Assembly (NCBI GenBank): GCA_041477005.1
Contig: JBGOUJ010000077.1
Coordinates: 1-18,955 of the forward strand
Direction of reading: 5' to 3'
Source: JBGOUJ01 sp041477005
GTDB lineage: Bacteria; Acidobacteriota; Terriglobia; Bryobacterales; JACQDG01
DNA length: 18,955 nt
The notes under the pieces were generated by a model that had not been told where the DNA came from, searched no databases, and saw only the letters and a program-made list of their open reading frames with translations. Positions 1 through 7,336 of the stretch are shown here, in pieces. Position 1 is the first letter of the stretch. Every line of letters starts with the position of its first letter. Position numbers and translations under genes: made by a program.

Positions 1-206
1 ACCCGCACGTCCCGCAGTTGCGCTGGGACGGCGGCAGCCTGTCCTCCCAGCCACTCGAGGAAGCCGCCGCCCGGGCCGACTGCGTGGTGGTGGTCACCGA
101 CCACTCGCGCGTCGATTATGCCCGCCTGGTGGAGGTCGCCCCCCTGATCGTAGATACCCGCAACGTTCTGAAATCGTTCGCGTCAGATAAGATTGTACGG
201 TTGTAA
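1..206 (+). CDS. Nucleotide-sugar (UDP-glucose/UDP-GlcNAc-type) dehydrogenase, C-terminal fragment
   Basis: This is the last 68 codons of a gene whose start lies outside the window; the reading phase begins at base 3 and the TAA stop is at 204-206. The visible peptide runs from PHVPQLRWDGG through ADCVVVVTDHSRVDYARL to IVDTRNVLKS. The ADxVVVxTDHxxxDY...IVDTRN pattern is typical of the C-terminal UDP-binding domain of the UDP-glucose / UDP-N-acetyl-hexosamine 6-dehydrogenase family. Those enzymes oxidise C6 of a nucleotide sugar to a uronate for surface polysaccharide synthesis. The N-terminal NAD domain and catalytic Cys are not in the window, so the substrate cannot be named. The next gene has its own promoter, so this gene need not belong to the hopanoid operon. 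Confidence 0.8.
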   Translation, partial: PHVPQLRWDGGSLSSQPLEEAAARADCVVVVTDHSRVDYARLVEVAPLIVDTRNVLKSFASDKIVRL

Positions 207-217
207 AGGCCCCCTCC

Positions 218-226
218 TGGTATAAT
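218..226 (+). promoter_or_regulatory. Extended -10 promoter upstream of ispH
   Basis: TGGTATAAT at 218-226 is a perfect TATAAT preceded by TGn, the extended -10 form used by vegetative sigma factors when the -35 is weak. The nearest -35-like hexamers are badly spaced (TTGTAA at 201-206 gives 14 bp, TTGTAC at 193-198 gives 22 bp). A start near 233 would give a leader of about 55 bases before the ispH ATG. It sits in the only real gap before the overlapping hopanoid genes, so it is the likely operon promoter. Confidence 0.6.
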
Positions 227-286
227 GGTGGGCTCGTCCTACTGGGAACGGTCTGTAGCGGAAGCACTTGCTGCTCCTGTAACTCT

Positions 287-1267
287 ATGACTGTGGAAAA
301 TGAGGAAAAGATCATCTATTTACTCCGGCCGCGCGGATTCTGTGCAGGCGTAGTCCGGGCGATCGACATCGTAGAACTGGCGTTAAAGCTTTACGGGCCG
401 CCGGTTTACGTTCGTAAAGAGATCGTCCATAACCGCCACGTCGTGGACGAGCTGGCCTCGAAAGGCGCCATTTTTGTTGAGGAAAATGAGGAAGTACCGG
501 AAGGCTCGCGGGTGGTTTTCAGTGCGCACGGGGTTTCGCCCGAGGTGCGTTCGGAGGCCCGCCGGCGCCGCCTTCAGGTGATCGATGCTACCTGCCCGCT
601 GGTCACCAAGGTGCATCTGGAAGCCATCAAGTTCGCTCGCCAGGGCTACTCCATCCTGCTCATCGGCCACAAGGATCATGACGAGGTCATCGGAACGCTG
701 GGTGAGGCGCCGGAGCGGACGGTACTGGTTTCCTCAGTCCAGGATGCCGACGGGCTGGAAGTTTCCGACCCCGACAAGCTCTGCTACCTGACGCAGACCA
801 CCCTCAGCCTGGATGAAACCCGCGACATTGTGGACCGGCTGAAGCGGCGATTCCCAAACATTCAGGGGCCGCCGGCCCAGGATATCTGCTACGCCACCGA
901 GAACCGCCAGCAAGCCGTTCGCGCGGTGGCGCCGCGCTGTGATCTGCTGCTGGTGGTTGGTTCCGACAACAGCTCCAACTCGCGGCGGCTGGTGGAGGTC
1001 AGCAATCGGCTCGGCACTTCGGCCCGTCTGATTGACGACGCAACCGAAGTGAACTCGGCGTGGCTGGATTCGGCCCGCAACGTGGCTGTGACGGCCGGGG
1101 CCTCGGCCCCCGAGCACCTGGTCCAGCAACTGATCTCCCATCTTCGCAACCAGTACGGCTTTCACCGGGTCGAAGAGGTCGAGTACGTCGACGAGGACGT
1201 CCGATTCGCCTTGCCGCCCGAGTTAGCGGCAGCCTCGGAGCGGTTAACCCAAATCGCCAACGTATGA
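287..1267 (+). CDS. ispH: 4-hydroxy-3-methylbut-2-enyl diphosphate reductase IspH (LytB)
   Basis: IspH is the last enzyme of the MEP pathway: a cytosolic iron-sulfur enzyme that reduces HMBPP to IPP and DMAPP. At 326 residues it is normal length. The three cluster cysteines are visible at Cys19 (RGFCAGV), Cys103 (DATCPLV) and Cys201 (DICYATENR). The substrate-binding His48 (VHN), His81 (SAHG) and His128 (GHKDHDE), Glu133, and the YLTQTTLS and SSNSRRL segments are also present. No good Shine-Dalgarno precedes the ATG at 287, but the first residues fit the family's N-terminus. The stop overlaps the shc start as ATGA (1264-1267), suggesting translational coupling. The gene is first in a hopanoid operon, where it would feed isoprenoid precursor toward squalene. 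Confidence 0.97.
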   Translation: MTVENEEKIIYLLRPRGFCAGVVRAIDIVELALKLYGPPVYVRKEIVHNRHVVDELASKGAIFVEENEEVPEGSRVVFSAHGVSPEVRSEARRRRLQVIDATCPLVTKVHLEAIKFARQGYSILLIGHKDHDEVIGTLGEAPERTVLVSSVQDADGLEVSDPDKLCYLTQTTLSLDETRDIVDRLKRRFPNIQGPPAQDICYATENRQQAVRAVAPRCDLLLVVGSDNSSNSRRLVEVSNRLGTSARLIDDATEVNSAWLDSARNVAVTAGASAPEHLVQQLISHLRNQYGFHRVEEVEYVDEDVRFALPPELAAASERLTQIANV

Positions 1268-3243
1268 GGGTGGAGAGCCAGGCAGCTTCGACCTCCAGGG
1301 CCGCGGTTGCCGGCGGTCCGGGACCATCCGACCGTCTAGGCCGGGCCATCGGCCGGGCTTCGCATCACCTGCTCCATCTGCAAGCGGCCGAAGGCTACTG
1401 GAGTGGCGAGCTCGAAGCCGACACCACGCTCGAATCCGATTACATTCTTCTGAAATTGTGGCTCGATCCGCCGGCGCCGGACGGGGCCTGGCGGCCACTG
1501 GAAGCCGACAAGATTCACGAGGCGGCCCGCTACATCCGCCAGCGGCAGACGCCCACCGGCGGCTGGAACATCTACCCCGGCGGCCCCGATGACGTCAGCG
1601 CCTGCGTGAAGGCTTACTTCGCTTTGAAGCTGGCCGGCGACTCGCCTGACGCGCCGCACATGGAAGCCGCGCGGCGCCGCATCCTCGCGCTGGGCGGCAT
1701 CGAGAGTGCCAACAGCTACACGCGGATCTATCTCAGCTTCTTCGGCCTTTACGATCGGGGAAAGATTCCGAGCATTCCGCCCGAGCTCATCCTGCTTTCG
1801 CCCTCCACCTACCTCAACATCTACGAGATGTCGTCCTGGACGCGGGCGATCCTGGCGCCGCTGTCTATCCTGTGGGCCCTCCAGCCGCGGCGGCCGGTGC
1901 CCTCAGGCTTCAACCTCGCAGAACTTTACTCGGCCGCCCGAGAGCCGGAGCAGCGGGGCCAGGCGCGGCGTCGACGGACCTGGGCCGGCTTCTTCTGGAC
2001 CGTCGACCGCTTGCTGAAGGTTTGGGAGCGGTCGGGTTTCCTGCCGTTTCGAGCCAAGGCCATTCGGGAAGCGGAAAAATGGATGCTCGATCGGCTGGAA
2101 GGTTCCGACGGGCTGGCGGCCATCTTCCCGTCGATGCTGAATTCGATCCTGGCGATGACCGAACTGGGCTATCCGGCCGACCATCCGAAGCTGCGGCGGG
2201 CCATTCGGCAGTTCGAGGACCTGTCCATCCGGGAGCGCGGTACGCTCCGCGTGCAGCCGTGCGTCTCGCCGGTCTGGGATACGGCGATTGCCGCCTTTGC
2301 GCTGGGGGTTGCCGGCGCAGAAGCAGAGCGCGAGCTGGCCCAAGCGGGAGAATGGCTCTTGAGCAAGGAAGTGCGCCAGCGGGGCGACTGGGCGGTGAAG
2401 AACCCCAACGTCGAGCCTGGCGGCTGGTATTTCGAATTCGCCAACGAGTTTTATCCCGACATCGACGACACGGCGATGGTGCTGCTGGCGCTGGGCTATT
2501 GTCCGGCGGCCAATCCAGCGGCCAAGCGAGCGGCCGAGCGGCGGGCGATCGATTGGCTCGTCTCGATGCAGTCTAAGGACGGCGGATGGGCCGCCTTCGA
2601 CAAAGATAACGACCGGTGGATCCTCACCCAGGTACCCTTCGCCGATCACAACGCCATGCTGGATCCCACCTGCGCCGACGTCACCGGGCGGGTAATGGAA
2701 GCGCTCGCGAGGAGCGGGTTCGCCGGCCCCGATCATCCGGCAGTGAAGCGGGCGGTGAGCTACCTGCAAAGGGTTCAGGAGCCGGATGGCAGTTGGATGG
2801 GCCGTTGGGGTGTCAACTACATCTACGGCACGTGCTTCGCCCTGCGCGGCCTGCGGGCGGCCGGAGTGAACCCCCGCGAGGCATCTGTTATCCAGGCCGG
2901 CGAATGGATCCGCTCCTTCCAGAATCCGGACGGTGGTTGGGGCGAAACCTGCGGCAGCTACGACGATCCGGCACTCAAAGGAACCGGCCCCAGCACTGCC
3001 TCCCAAACCGCCTGGGCCCTGCTCGGCCTCTTCGCCTCCGGTGACTGCGCGAGCGGCAGCGTCGATCGCGGCATCGGCTACTTGCTCGACAGGCAAAATG
3101 CCCAGGGCGGGTGGGACGAAGCCTGGTTCACCGGAACGGGATTCCCCAGAGTTTTCTATTTGAAGTACCATCTATATGCGCAGTACTTCCCATTGATGGC
3201 GCTGGCCGAATACGCCGGCCATGAGTTGAGAGACGCCTTATGA
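1264..3243 (+). CDS. shc: Squalene-hopene cyclase
   Basis: Shc (HpnF) is a membrane-associated triterpene cyclase that converts squalene to hopene/hopanol in one step. The product is 659 residues, close to the usual 620-680. The protonating motif DIDDTAM is at residues 399-405, with Asp399, Asp401 and Asp402 matching the DxDD signature. At least five QW-type repeats are readable: RQTPTGGW, SMQSKDGGW, RVQEPDGSW, SFQNPDGGW and DRQNAQGGW. The aromatic C-terminal run around TGFPRVFYLKYHLY is typical of the family. The frame is open further upstream, but the ATG at 1264 overlapping the ispH stop is clearly the better start: upstream residues are arginine-rich shadow sequence. The stop overlaps hpnH as ATGA (3240-3243). 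Confidence 0.97.
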   Translation: MRVESQAASTSRAAVAGGPGPSDRLGRAIGRASHHLLHLQAAEGYWSGELEADTTLESDYILLKLWLDPPAPDGAWRPLEADKIHEAARYIRQRQTPTGGWNIYPGGPDDVSACVKAYFALKLAGDSPDAPHMEAARRRILALGGIESANSYTRIYLSFFGLYDRGKIPSIPPELILLSPSTYLNIYEMSSWTRAILAPLSILWALQPRRPVPSGFNLAELYSAAREPEQRGQARRRRTWAGFFWTVDRLLKVWERSGFLPFRAKAIREAEKWMLDRLEGSDGLAAIFPSMLNSILAMTELGYPADHPKLRRAIRQFEDLSIRERGTLRVQPCVSPVWDTAIAAFALGVAGAEAERELAQAGEWLLSKEVRQRGDWAVKNPNVEPGGWYFEFANEFYPDIDDTAMVLLALGYCPAANPAAKRAAERRAIDWLVSMQSKDGGWAAFDKDNDRWILTQVPFADHNAMLDPTCADVTGRVMEALARSGFAGPDHPAVKRAVSYLQRVQEPDGSWMGRWGVNYIYGTCFALRGLRAAGVNPREASVIQAGEWIRSFQNPDGGWGETCGSYDDPALKGTGPSTASQTAWALLGLFASGDCASGSVDRGIGYLLDRQNAQGGWDEAWFTGTGFPRVFYLKYHLYAQYFPLMALAEYAGHELRDAL

Positions 3244-4364
3244 GATTCCCGCTGAGCATGACCGCCTCCATGGCCGGCTACATCCTCAAGAACAAGCTGC
3301 GTCCGCGTCCGGAGTGGCAGGTGGACGCCAGGTCCACCGGCGGCCCGTTTCCCATCCTGGCCGGCCAGGCGGCGCCGCTGCCCCCGGTCGGGAAGAAGGG
3401 TGCGCTGAGCACGAACCCCATGCTCAAAAAGCGGTTCCCGCTGGTGCTGATGCTCGAGCCGCTGCACGCCTGCAATCTCACCTGCACCGGCTGCGGCCGC
3501 ATCCGCGAATATGAATCGACCATCACCGAGCGGCTGCCGCTCGAGGAATGCCTGGCGGCGGTCGACGAGTGCGGGGCGCCGGTCGTCTCCATCTGCGGTG
3601 GTGAGCCGATGATGTACCCGCAGATCGGCCAGCTTGTGGAAGGCATCGTGGAGCGCAAGCGCCACATTTACCTCTGCACCAACGGCATGTTCATGGTGAA
3701 GCGCCTCCACGAGTTCCGGCCCCACCGCAGCTTTTTCTTCAACGTCCACCTGGACGGCATGGAGAAAACCCACGACATTTGCGTCGAGCGCGAGGGCGTG
3801 TTCCGCGAGGCCATCGAGGGCATCCAGGCCGCCAAGCAGGCCGGCTTCCTGGTTTGCACCAACACCACCGTCTACAAGGAAACCGACATGGCCGAGATCG
3901 AGGCCCTGTTTGAATATCTCCAGCAGTTCGGCGTGGACGGCCACATGCTCTCTCCCGCCTACGGCTACACCGCCGTCGAGGACCGGGACATTTTCCTGAC
4001 GCGGGACGACATCCGCGAGAAGTTCAAGGACGTCGACAAGTTGTTCCGCAAGTTCAAGCTCAATAACACGCCCTCTTACATCGAGTTTTTGAAGGGCGAG
4101 CGGGATCTGCCCTGCACCGCGTGGGGCAACCCGACCTACAACATCAAAGGCTGGAAGGGCCCGTGCTACCTCATTACCGACGCCCATTACAAGACGTTCG
4201 AAGAGCTGATGACCCAGACTCCTTGGGAAAACTACGGCCACGGCGGTCCGGACCCCCGCTGCCAGGATTGCATGGTTCACTGCGGGTACGAGCCCTCGGC
4301 GGCCCTGGGCATCAATGCGAAGCTCGGGGATGGCTTCAAGATGCTCTCCTGGATGTTGCAGTAA
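3240..4364 (+). CDS. hpnH: Adenosylhopane synthase HpnH (radical SAM)
   Basis: HpnH is the radical SAM enzyme that joins the 5'-deoxyadenosyl group to hopene, giving adenosylhopane, the first committed step to C35 extended hopanoids. The product has 374 residues. The [4Fe-4S] motif CNLTCTGC is at Cys78, Cys82 and Cys85, preceded by FPLVLMLEPLHA, which is characteristic of HpnH. SICGGEPMMYP matches the GGE SAM-binding motif. A cysteine-rich C-terminal end (CQDCMVHCGYEPS) is also typical. The N-terminus (MTASMAGYILKNKLR) is joined to FPLVLMLEPL by roughly 35-40 residues rich in Gly, Pro and Ala, whereas I recall a much shorter link in proteobacterial HpnH. The start overlaps the shc stop by four bases, with a weak AGAGA upstream. 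Downstream is a 149-base gap holding an inverted repeat. Confidence 0.95.
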   Translation: MRFPLSMTASMAGYILKNKLRPRPEWQVDARSTGGPFPILAGQAAPLPPVGKKGALSTNPMLKKRFPLVLMLEPLHACNLTCTGCGRIREYESTITERLPLEECLAAVDECGAPVVSICGGEPMMYPQIGQLVEGIVERKRHIYLCTNGMFMVKRLHEFRPHRSFFFNVHLDGMEKTHDICVEREGVFREAIEGIQAAKQAGFLVCTNTTVYKETDMAEIEALFEYLQQFGVDGHMLSPAYGYTAVEDRDIFLTRDDIREKFKDVDKLFRKFKLNNTPSYIEFLKGERDLPCTAWGNPTYNIKGWKGPCYLITDAHYKTFEELMTQTPWENYGHGGPDPRCQDCMVHCGYEPSAALGINAKLGDGFKMLSWMLQ

Positions 4365-4381
4365 GAAGGAATTTGAAGAGA

Positions 4382-4512
4382 AAGGCAAGAGGCAAATTGC
4401 AAAATTAGCGGGAGACGGCTTTTTCTCAACTGGGCCTCCGGCCCCGGAAGCGTCTTCAGGGCGACAGCACAGTTAAGAAGCGCCGCCTTCCTTGATTTTT
4501 GCCTTTTGCCTT
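4382..4512. repeat. Imperfect inverted repeat of AAAGGCA-type heptamers between hpnH and hpnA
   Basis: The left arm (4382-4402) reads AAGGCAAGAGGCAAATTGCAA. The right arm (4492-4512), read on the minus strand, is AAGGCAAAAGGCAAAAATCAA. By eye they match at 17 of 21 positions. The left arm follows a 7-base period (AAAGGCA, AGAGGCA, AATTGCA). About 89 bases lie between the arms, including a small perfect hairpin (GGGCC/GGCCC, 4432-4444) without a T-run. The right arm ends two bases before the hpnA ATG and occupies its ribosome-binding region. The layout resembles a small non-autonomous hairpin element. No target-site duplication was recognised. Confidence 0.6.
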
Positions 4513-4513
4513 A

Positions 4514-5494
4514 ATGGTCTTAGTCACAGGCGCCTCCGGTTTCATTGGCGGCCATGTGGCAAGGCTCCTCGCCTCGCGCGGCGAAAAGGTAAGAATCCTG
4601 GTAAGGCCCACCAGCGATCCGCGTGCGATTGCTGATCTGAAGTTGGAACATGTGACGGGCGACCTGAGGGACGCCGAGTCGCTCCAGCGCGCCGCGGCCG
4701 GATGCGAGGTGGTGTATCACGTGGCTGCGGATTACCGGCTCTGGGCGCGAGATCCCGGGGAGCTGTATCGTTCCAACGTGGACGGCACGCGCAACTTGCT
4801 GGAAGCGGCCCGGCGCGGGGGTGCTCGCCGCGTGGTCTACACGAGCACGGTAGGATGTATCGGCATCAAGGGTGACGGCACGCCGGGCGACGAGGATTCC
4901 CCGGTGAGCCTCTGGGAAATGGCCGGCGTTTACAAGCGCTCCAAGTTCCTGGCCGAGCAGGCGGCTCTGGAATACGCCAAGGGCGGGCTCGACGTGGTGG
5001 TCGTCAACCCCACGGCGCCGGTCGGCGAGCGGGACGTGAAGCCGACGCCGACGGGCCGGATCATCGTCGATTTTCTGCTCGGCCGTATGCCGGCCTATGT
5101 GGATACCGGGCTGAACCTGGTGGATGTGCGTGACGTGGCGCTCGGCCACTTGCAGGCCGCCGAGCGCGGGTCGAGCGGGGAGCGCTACATCCTGGGGGCG
5201 CGGAACATGACCCTGCGCGAGATCTTGCAGGAGCTCGGGCGGCTGGGAGGCCGGCCGGCGCCCAAGGTTCAGATCCCGTACGCGGTGGCCTGGACCTACG
5301 CTGCCTTGAGCACGGGCTTGGCGCGCGTAACGGGGCGCGAGCCGCGTGCGTCGCTCGATGCAGTACGCATGTCCCGCAAGAAGATGTTTGTCCGGACCGA
5401 CAAAGCCGAGCGGGAGTTGGGTTTCCATCCCGGTCCGGTGGAAGAGGCGCTGCGGCGGGCCATCGAGTGGTTTCGGGCGAATCAGTACTGCTGA
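4514..5494 (+). CDS. hpnA: Hopanoid-associated sugar epimerase / NAD-dependent epimerase-dehydratase HpnA
   Basis: The product is an extended short-chain dehydrogenase of 326 residues. The N-terminal Rossmann motif VTGASGFIGGHV has GxxGxxG at residues 6-12. The catalytic set is Ser111 (YTSTVG), Tyr140 and Lys144 (YKRSK). The segments AADYRLWARDP, NVDGTRNLLEAA and VVNPTAPVGERDVKPTPTG strongly resemble the HpnA group. HpnA genes sit in many hopanoid operons, but the exact reaction is not settled; a role on the sugar-derived side chain or a glycosyl donor is usually assumed. The frame could open at a TTG at 4499, but ATG 4514 begins the first beta strand directly. There is no Shine-Dalgarno: the site is occupied by the repeat arm described for 4382-4512. 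The 3' end overlaps hpnG by 28 bases. Confidence 0.9.
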   Translation: MVLVTGASGFIGGHVARLLASRGEKVRILVRPTSDPRAIADLKLEHVTGDLRDAESLQRAAAGCEVVYHVAADYRLWARDPGELYRSNVDGTRNLLEAARRGGARRVVYTSTVGCIGIKGDGTPGDEDSPVSLWEMAGVYKRSKFLAEQAALEYAKGGLDVVVVNPTAPVGERDVKPTPTGRIIVDFLLGRMPAYVDTGLNLVDVRDVALGHLQAAERGSSGERYILGARNMTLREILQELGRLGGRPAPKVQIPYAVAWTYAALSTGLARVTGREPRASLDAVRMSRKKMFVRTDKAERELGFHPGPVEEALRRAIEWFRANQYC

Positions 5495-6183
5495 TCGTGG
5501 CCGCCGATCGGCGCGAACTCGACGCCTTGTCGCGCCGCTTGCAGGCGCCCGGCAGCATGGATCTGGGCCTGGCATGGTCCGCGACGGGCCGGATGGGAGC
5601 AAGTGCCGTGGTGCTGGCGGCCAACGGAGCGGGACGGGCCAATGCAGCGCGAGCCGTAGAAAGGTCCTGCGCCCGGCTTTGCGTCCGCGGCGTGGTATCG
5701 ACCGGTTTTTGTGGAGCGCTCGATCCAGCGCTCGAACTGGGCCAGGTAGTGGTCGCCGACCGGGTCCTGACGCTCGATCCGCTGGCCGACTTTGCGGCGC
5801 GATTGCCGGGCCGTCGCTGCGCGTCGCACGGCGCTATCCTGACCGTGGATCACGTGGTGCAGACGGCCGGCGAGAAGCAGCGGCTTCGCTCGACGGGCGC
5901 CGTGGCTGTCGAGATGGAAGCAGCGGGGGTAGCGGTCGAGGCGCGAAAACGCGATCTGCCTTTTTTCTGCGTGCGCGTGGTAAGCGATCGGGCCGGCGAA
6001 TCGTTCCGGATCGACTATAATCGGGCGCGCCTGGCCGATGGGCGGTTTTCGATCGGGCGCATCGTGAGCCAAGCCGGCTTGAGCCCGGCGCGGTGGAAAG
6101 AGCTGCTCGAATGGCGTCGCCGGGCGCTCGGGGCTGCGGCGACGCTGGCGGAGTTTTTGGGGAGTCTGGAATTTGAAGCTTGA
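5467..6183 (+). CDS. hpnG: Hopanoid-associated phosphorylase / nucleosidase HpnG
   Basis: HpnG releases adenine from adenosylhopane, leading to (phospho)ribosylhopane on the way to bacteriohopanetetrol. The 238-residue product has a nucleoside-phosphorylase / MTA-SAH nucleosidase fold. The glycine-rich strand VVSTGFCGALDPALELGQVVVAD (76-98) matches the phosphate/ribose loop. VEMEAAGVA (Glu149, Glu151) matches the ribose-binding EME. VVSDRAGE supplies Asp174 at the position of the catalytic Asp that protonates the base. The GTG at 5467 lies inside the hpnA 3' end; a later GTG at 5497 would cut the first beta strand. No strong ribosome-binding site is seen, so coupling to hpnA is likely. Downstream it overlaps a zinc dehydrogenase by 11 bases. 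Confidence 0.9.
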   Translation: MVSGESVLLIVAADRRELDALSRRLQAPGSMDLGLAWSATGRMGASAVVLAANGAGRANAARAVERSCARLCVRGVVSTGFCGALDPALELGQVVVADRVLTLDPLADFAARLPGRRCASHGAILTVDHVVQTAGEKQRLRSTGAVAVEMEAAGVAVEARKRDLPFFCVRVVSDRAGESFRIDYNRARLADGRFSIGRIVSQAGLSPARWKELLEWRRRALGAAATLAEFLGSLEFEA

Positions 6184-7336
6184 GGTAGCAGAAGCGGAAG
6201 CGCGATCGGCGCCAGAGACCCCGGCCGGACTCATGCGCGCGGCGGTGTATCGCGGCTCGGGCCGGGTCCAGGTGGAGGTAGTGCCGGTGCCGGCCATCGG
6301 GCCGGGTGAGCTGCTAGTGCGCGTCGAGGCCTGCGGCATCTGCCATACCGACCTGAAGAAAATCGCCTACGACCTGCTGGAGCCGCCCCGCATCTACGGT
6401 CATGAGACGGCCGGCGTGGTGGCTGAGGTCGGCGACGGCGTCGCATCCTTCCAGGTGGGAGACCGCGTCGCCCTCTTTCATCACATCCCCTGCCGCAATT
6501 GCTTTTACTGCCGCCATCGCCTCTACGCGCAGTGCCCGGTCTACAAGCGGGTTGGCATCACGGCGGGTTACGAGCCGGCCGGCGGGGGCTTCTCCCAATA
6601 CGTCCGGGTGATGGACTGGATCGTCCGCGATGGGGTGGTCCGGGTTCCGGACGGAGTCTCGGCGGACCGGGCTTGTTTTGTCGAGCCGGTCAACACCTGC
6701 CTCAAAGCCGTTGTAAAATGTGAAGTTCAGGCCGGTGAAGCGGTAATTGTACTCGGGCAGGGACCCATCGGCCTGCTGTTCACGATGTTGCTGGTGGAGC
6801 GCGGGGCGGTGGTCTATGCGACCGACCCGCTGGCGACCCGGCGAGAGCTGGCCGTCAAGTTCGGCGCCGCCAAGGCGTTCGACCCTTCCGTAAACGATAT
6901 AGGCGAGGCGATTCGGGCGGTAACCGAGGGGCGCGGCGCCGACGCGGTGTTTGTAGCCGCCGCCGCTTCCGGACTGGTCGAGGAGGCCGTGCGCCTCTCC
7001 CGGCCGGGCGCCCGGGTTTTGCTGTTTGCGCAGACGTCGGCTCACGAAAGGATCGAGCTCGACGGCGCCGCCGTTTGTGCCCAGGAACGCACCGTGCTAG
7101 GCTGTTATAGCGCAGACATAGATTTACAAACAGAATCGGCCCATCTTGTCCTGGACGGGGTCTTGCCGGTGGAAGACCTGATCTCTCACCGCTTGTCCCT
7201 GGACCAGATTCATTCCGGAATTGATATGGCCACGCATCCGGATAACCGTACTCTTAAAATCGTAGTGCATCCCCAGTCGGTGGGGATTGGAGGCCAGGAG
7301 GCCCGCCTAATAAGAGGAATCAAACGTGAAGAATGA
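6173..7336 (+). CDS. Zinc-dependent medium-chain alcohol/polyol dehydrogenase (first of two)
   Basis: This is an MDR-superfamily oxidoreductase of 387 residues with intact metal sites. Catalytic zinc ligands are Cys57 (CGICHTD) and His77-Glu78 (GHET). Structural zinc ligands are Cys107, Cys110, Cys113 and Cys121 (CRNCFYCRHRLYAQC). The NAD(P) loop is LGQGPIGLL. It most resembles sorbitol/threonine-type dehydrogenases. The start is uncertain. TTG 6173 has a well-placed GGGGAG (6159-6164, 8-base spacer) and overlaps the hpnG stop, but it adds 20 residues; ATG 6233 gives the usual N-terminus MRAAVYRGSG with no visible ribosome-binding site. Tight linkage to hpnG suggests a step on the hopanoid side chain, for example reduction of the open-chain aldehyde of ribosylhopane. 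That role is inference. Confidence 0.85.
   Translation: MKLEVAEAEARSAPETPAGLMRAAVYRGSGRVQVEVVPVPAIGPGELLVRVEACGICHTDLKKIAYDLLEPPRIYGHETAGVVAEVGDGVASFQVGDRVALFHHIPCRNCFYCRHRLYAQCPVYKRVGITAGYEPAGGGFSQYVRVMDWIVRDGVVRVPDGVSADRACFVEPVNTCLKAVVKCEVQAGEAVIVLGQGPIGLLFTMLLVERGAVVYATDPLATRRELAVKFGAAKAFDPSVNDIGEAIRAVTEGRGADAVFVAAAASGLVEEAVRLSRPGARVLLFAQTSAHERIELDGAAVCAQERTVLGCYSADIDLQTESAHLVLDGVLPVEDLISHRLSLDQIHSGIDMATHPDNRTLKIVVHPQSVGIGGQEARLIRGIKREE

Noticed and set aside
1060..1263. Upstream extension of the shc frame inside ispH
   Set aside because: The extra residues are arginine/glycine-rich shadow sequence; the ATGA junction at 1264 gives a normal-length cyclase.
4432..4444. GGGCC-TCC-GGCCC hairpin as a terminator after hpnH
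   Set aside because: There is no T-tract after it and the hopanoid operon continues, so termination is not supported.
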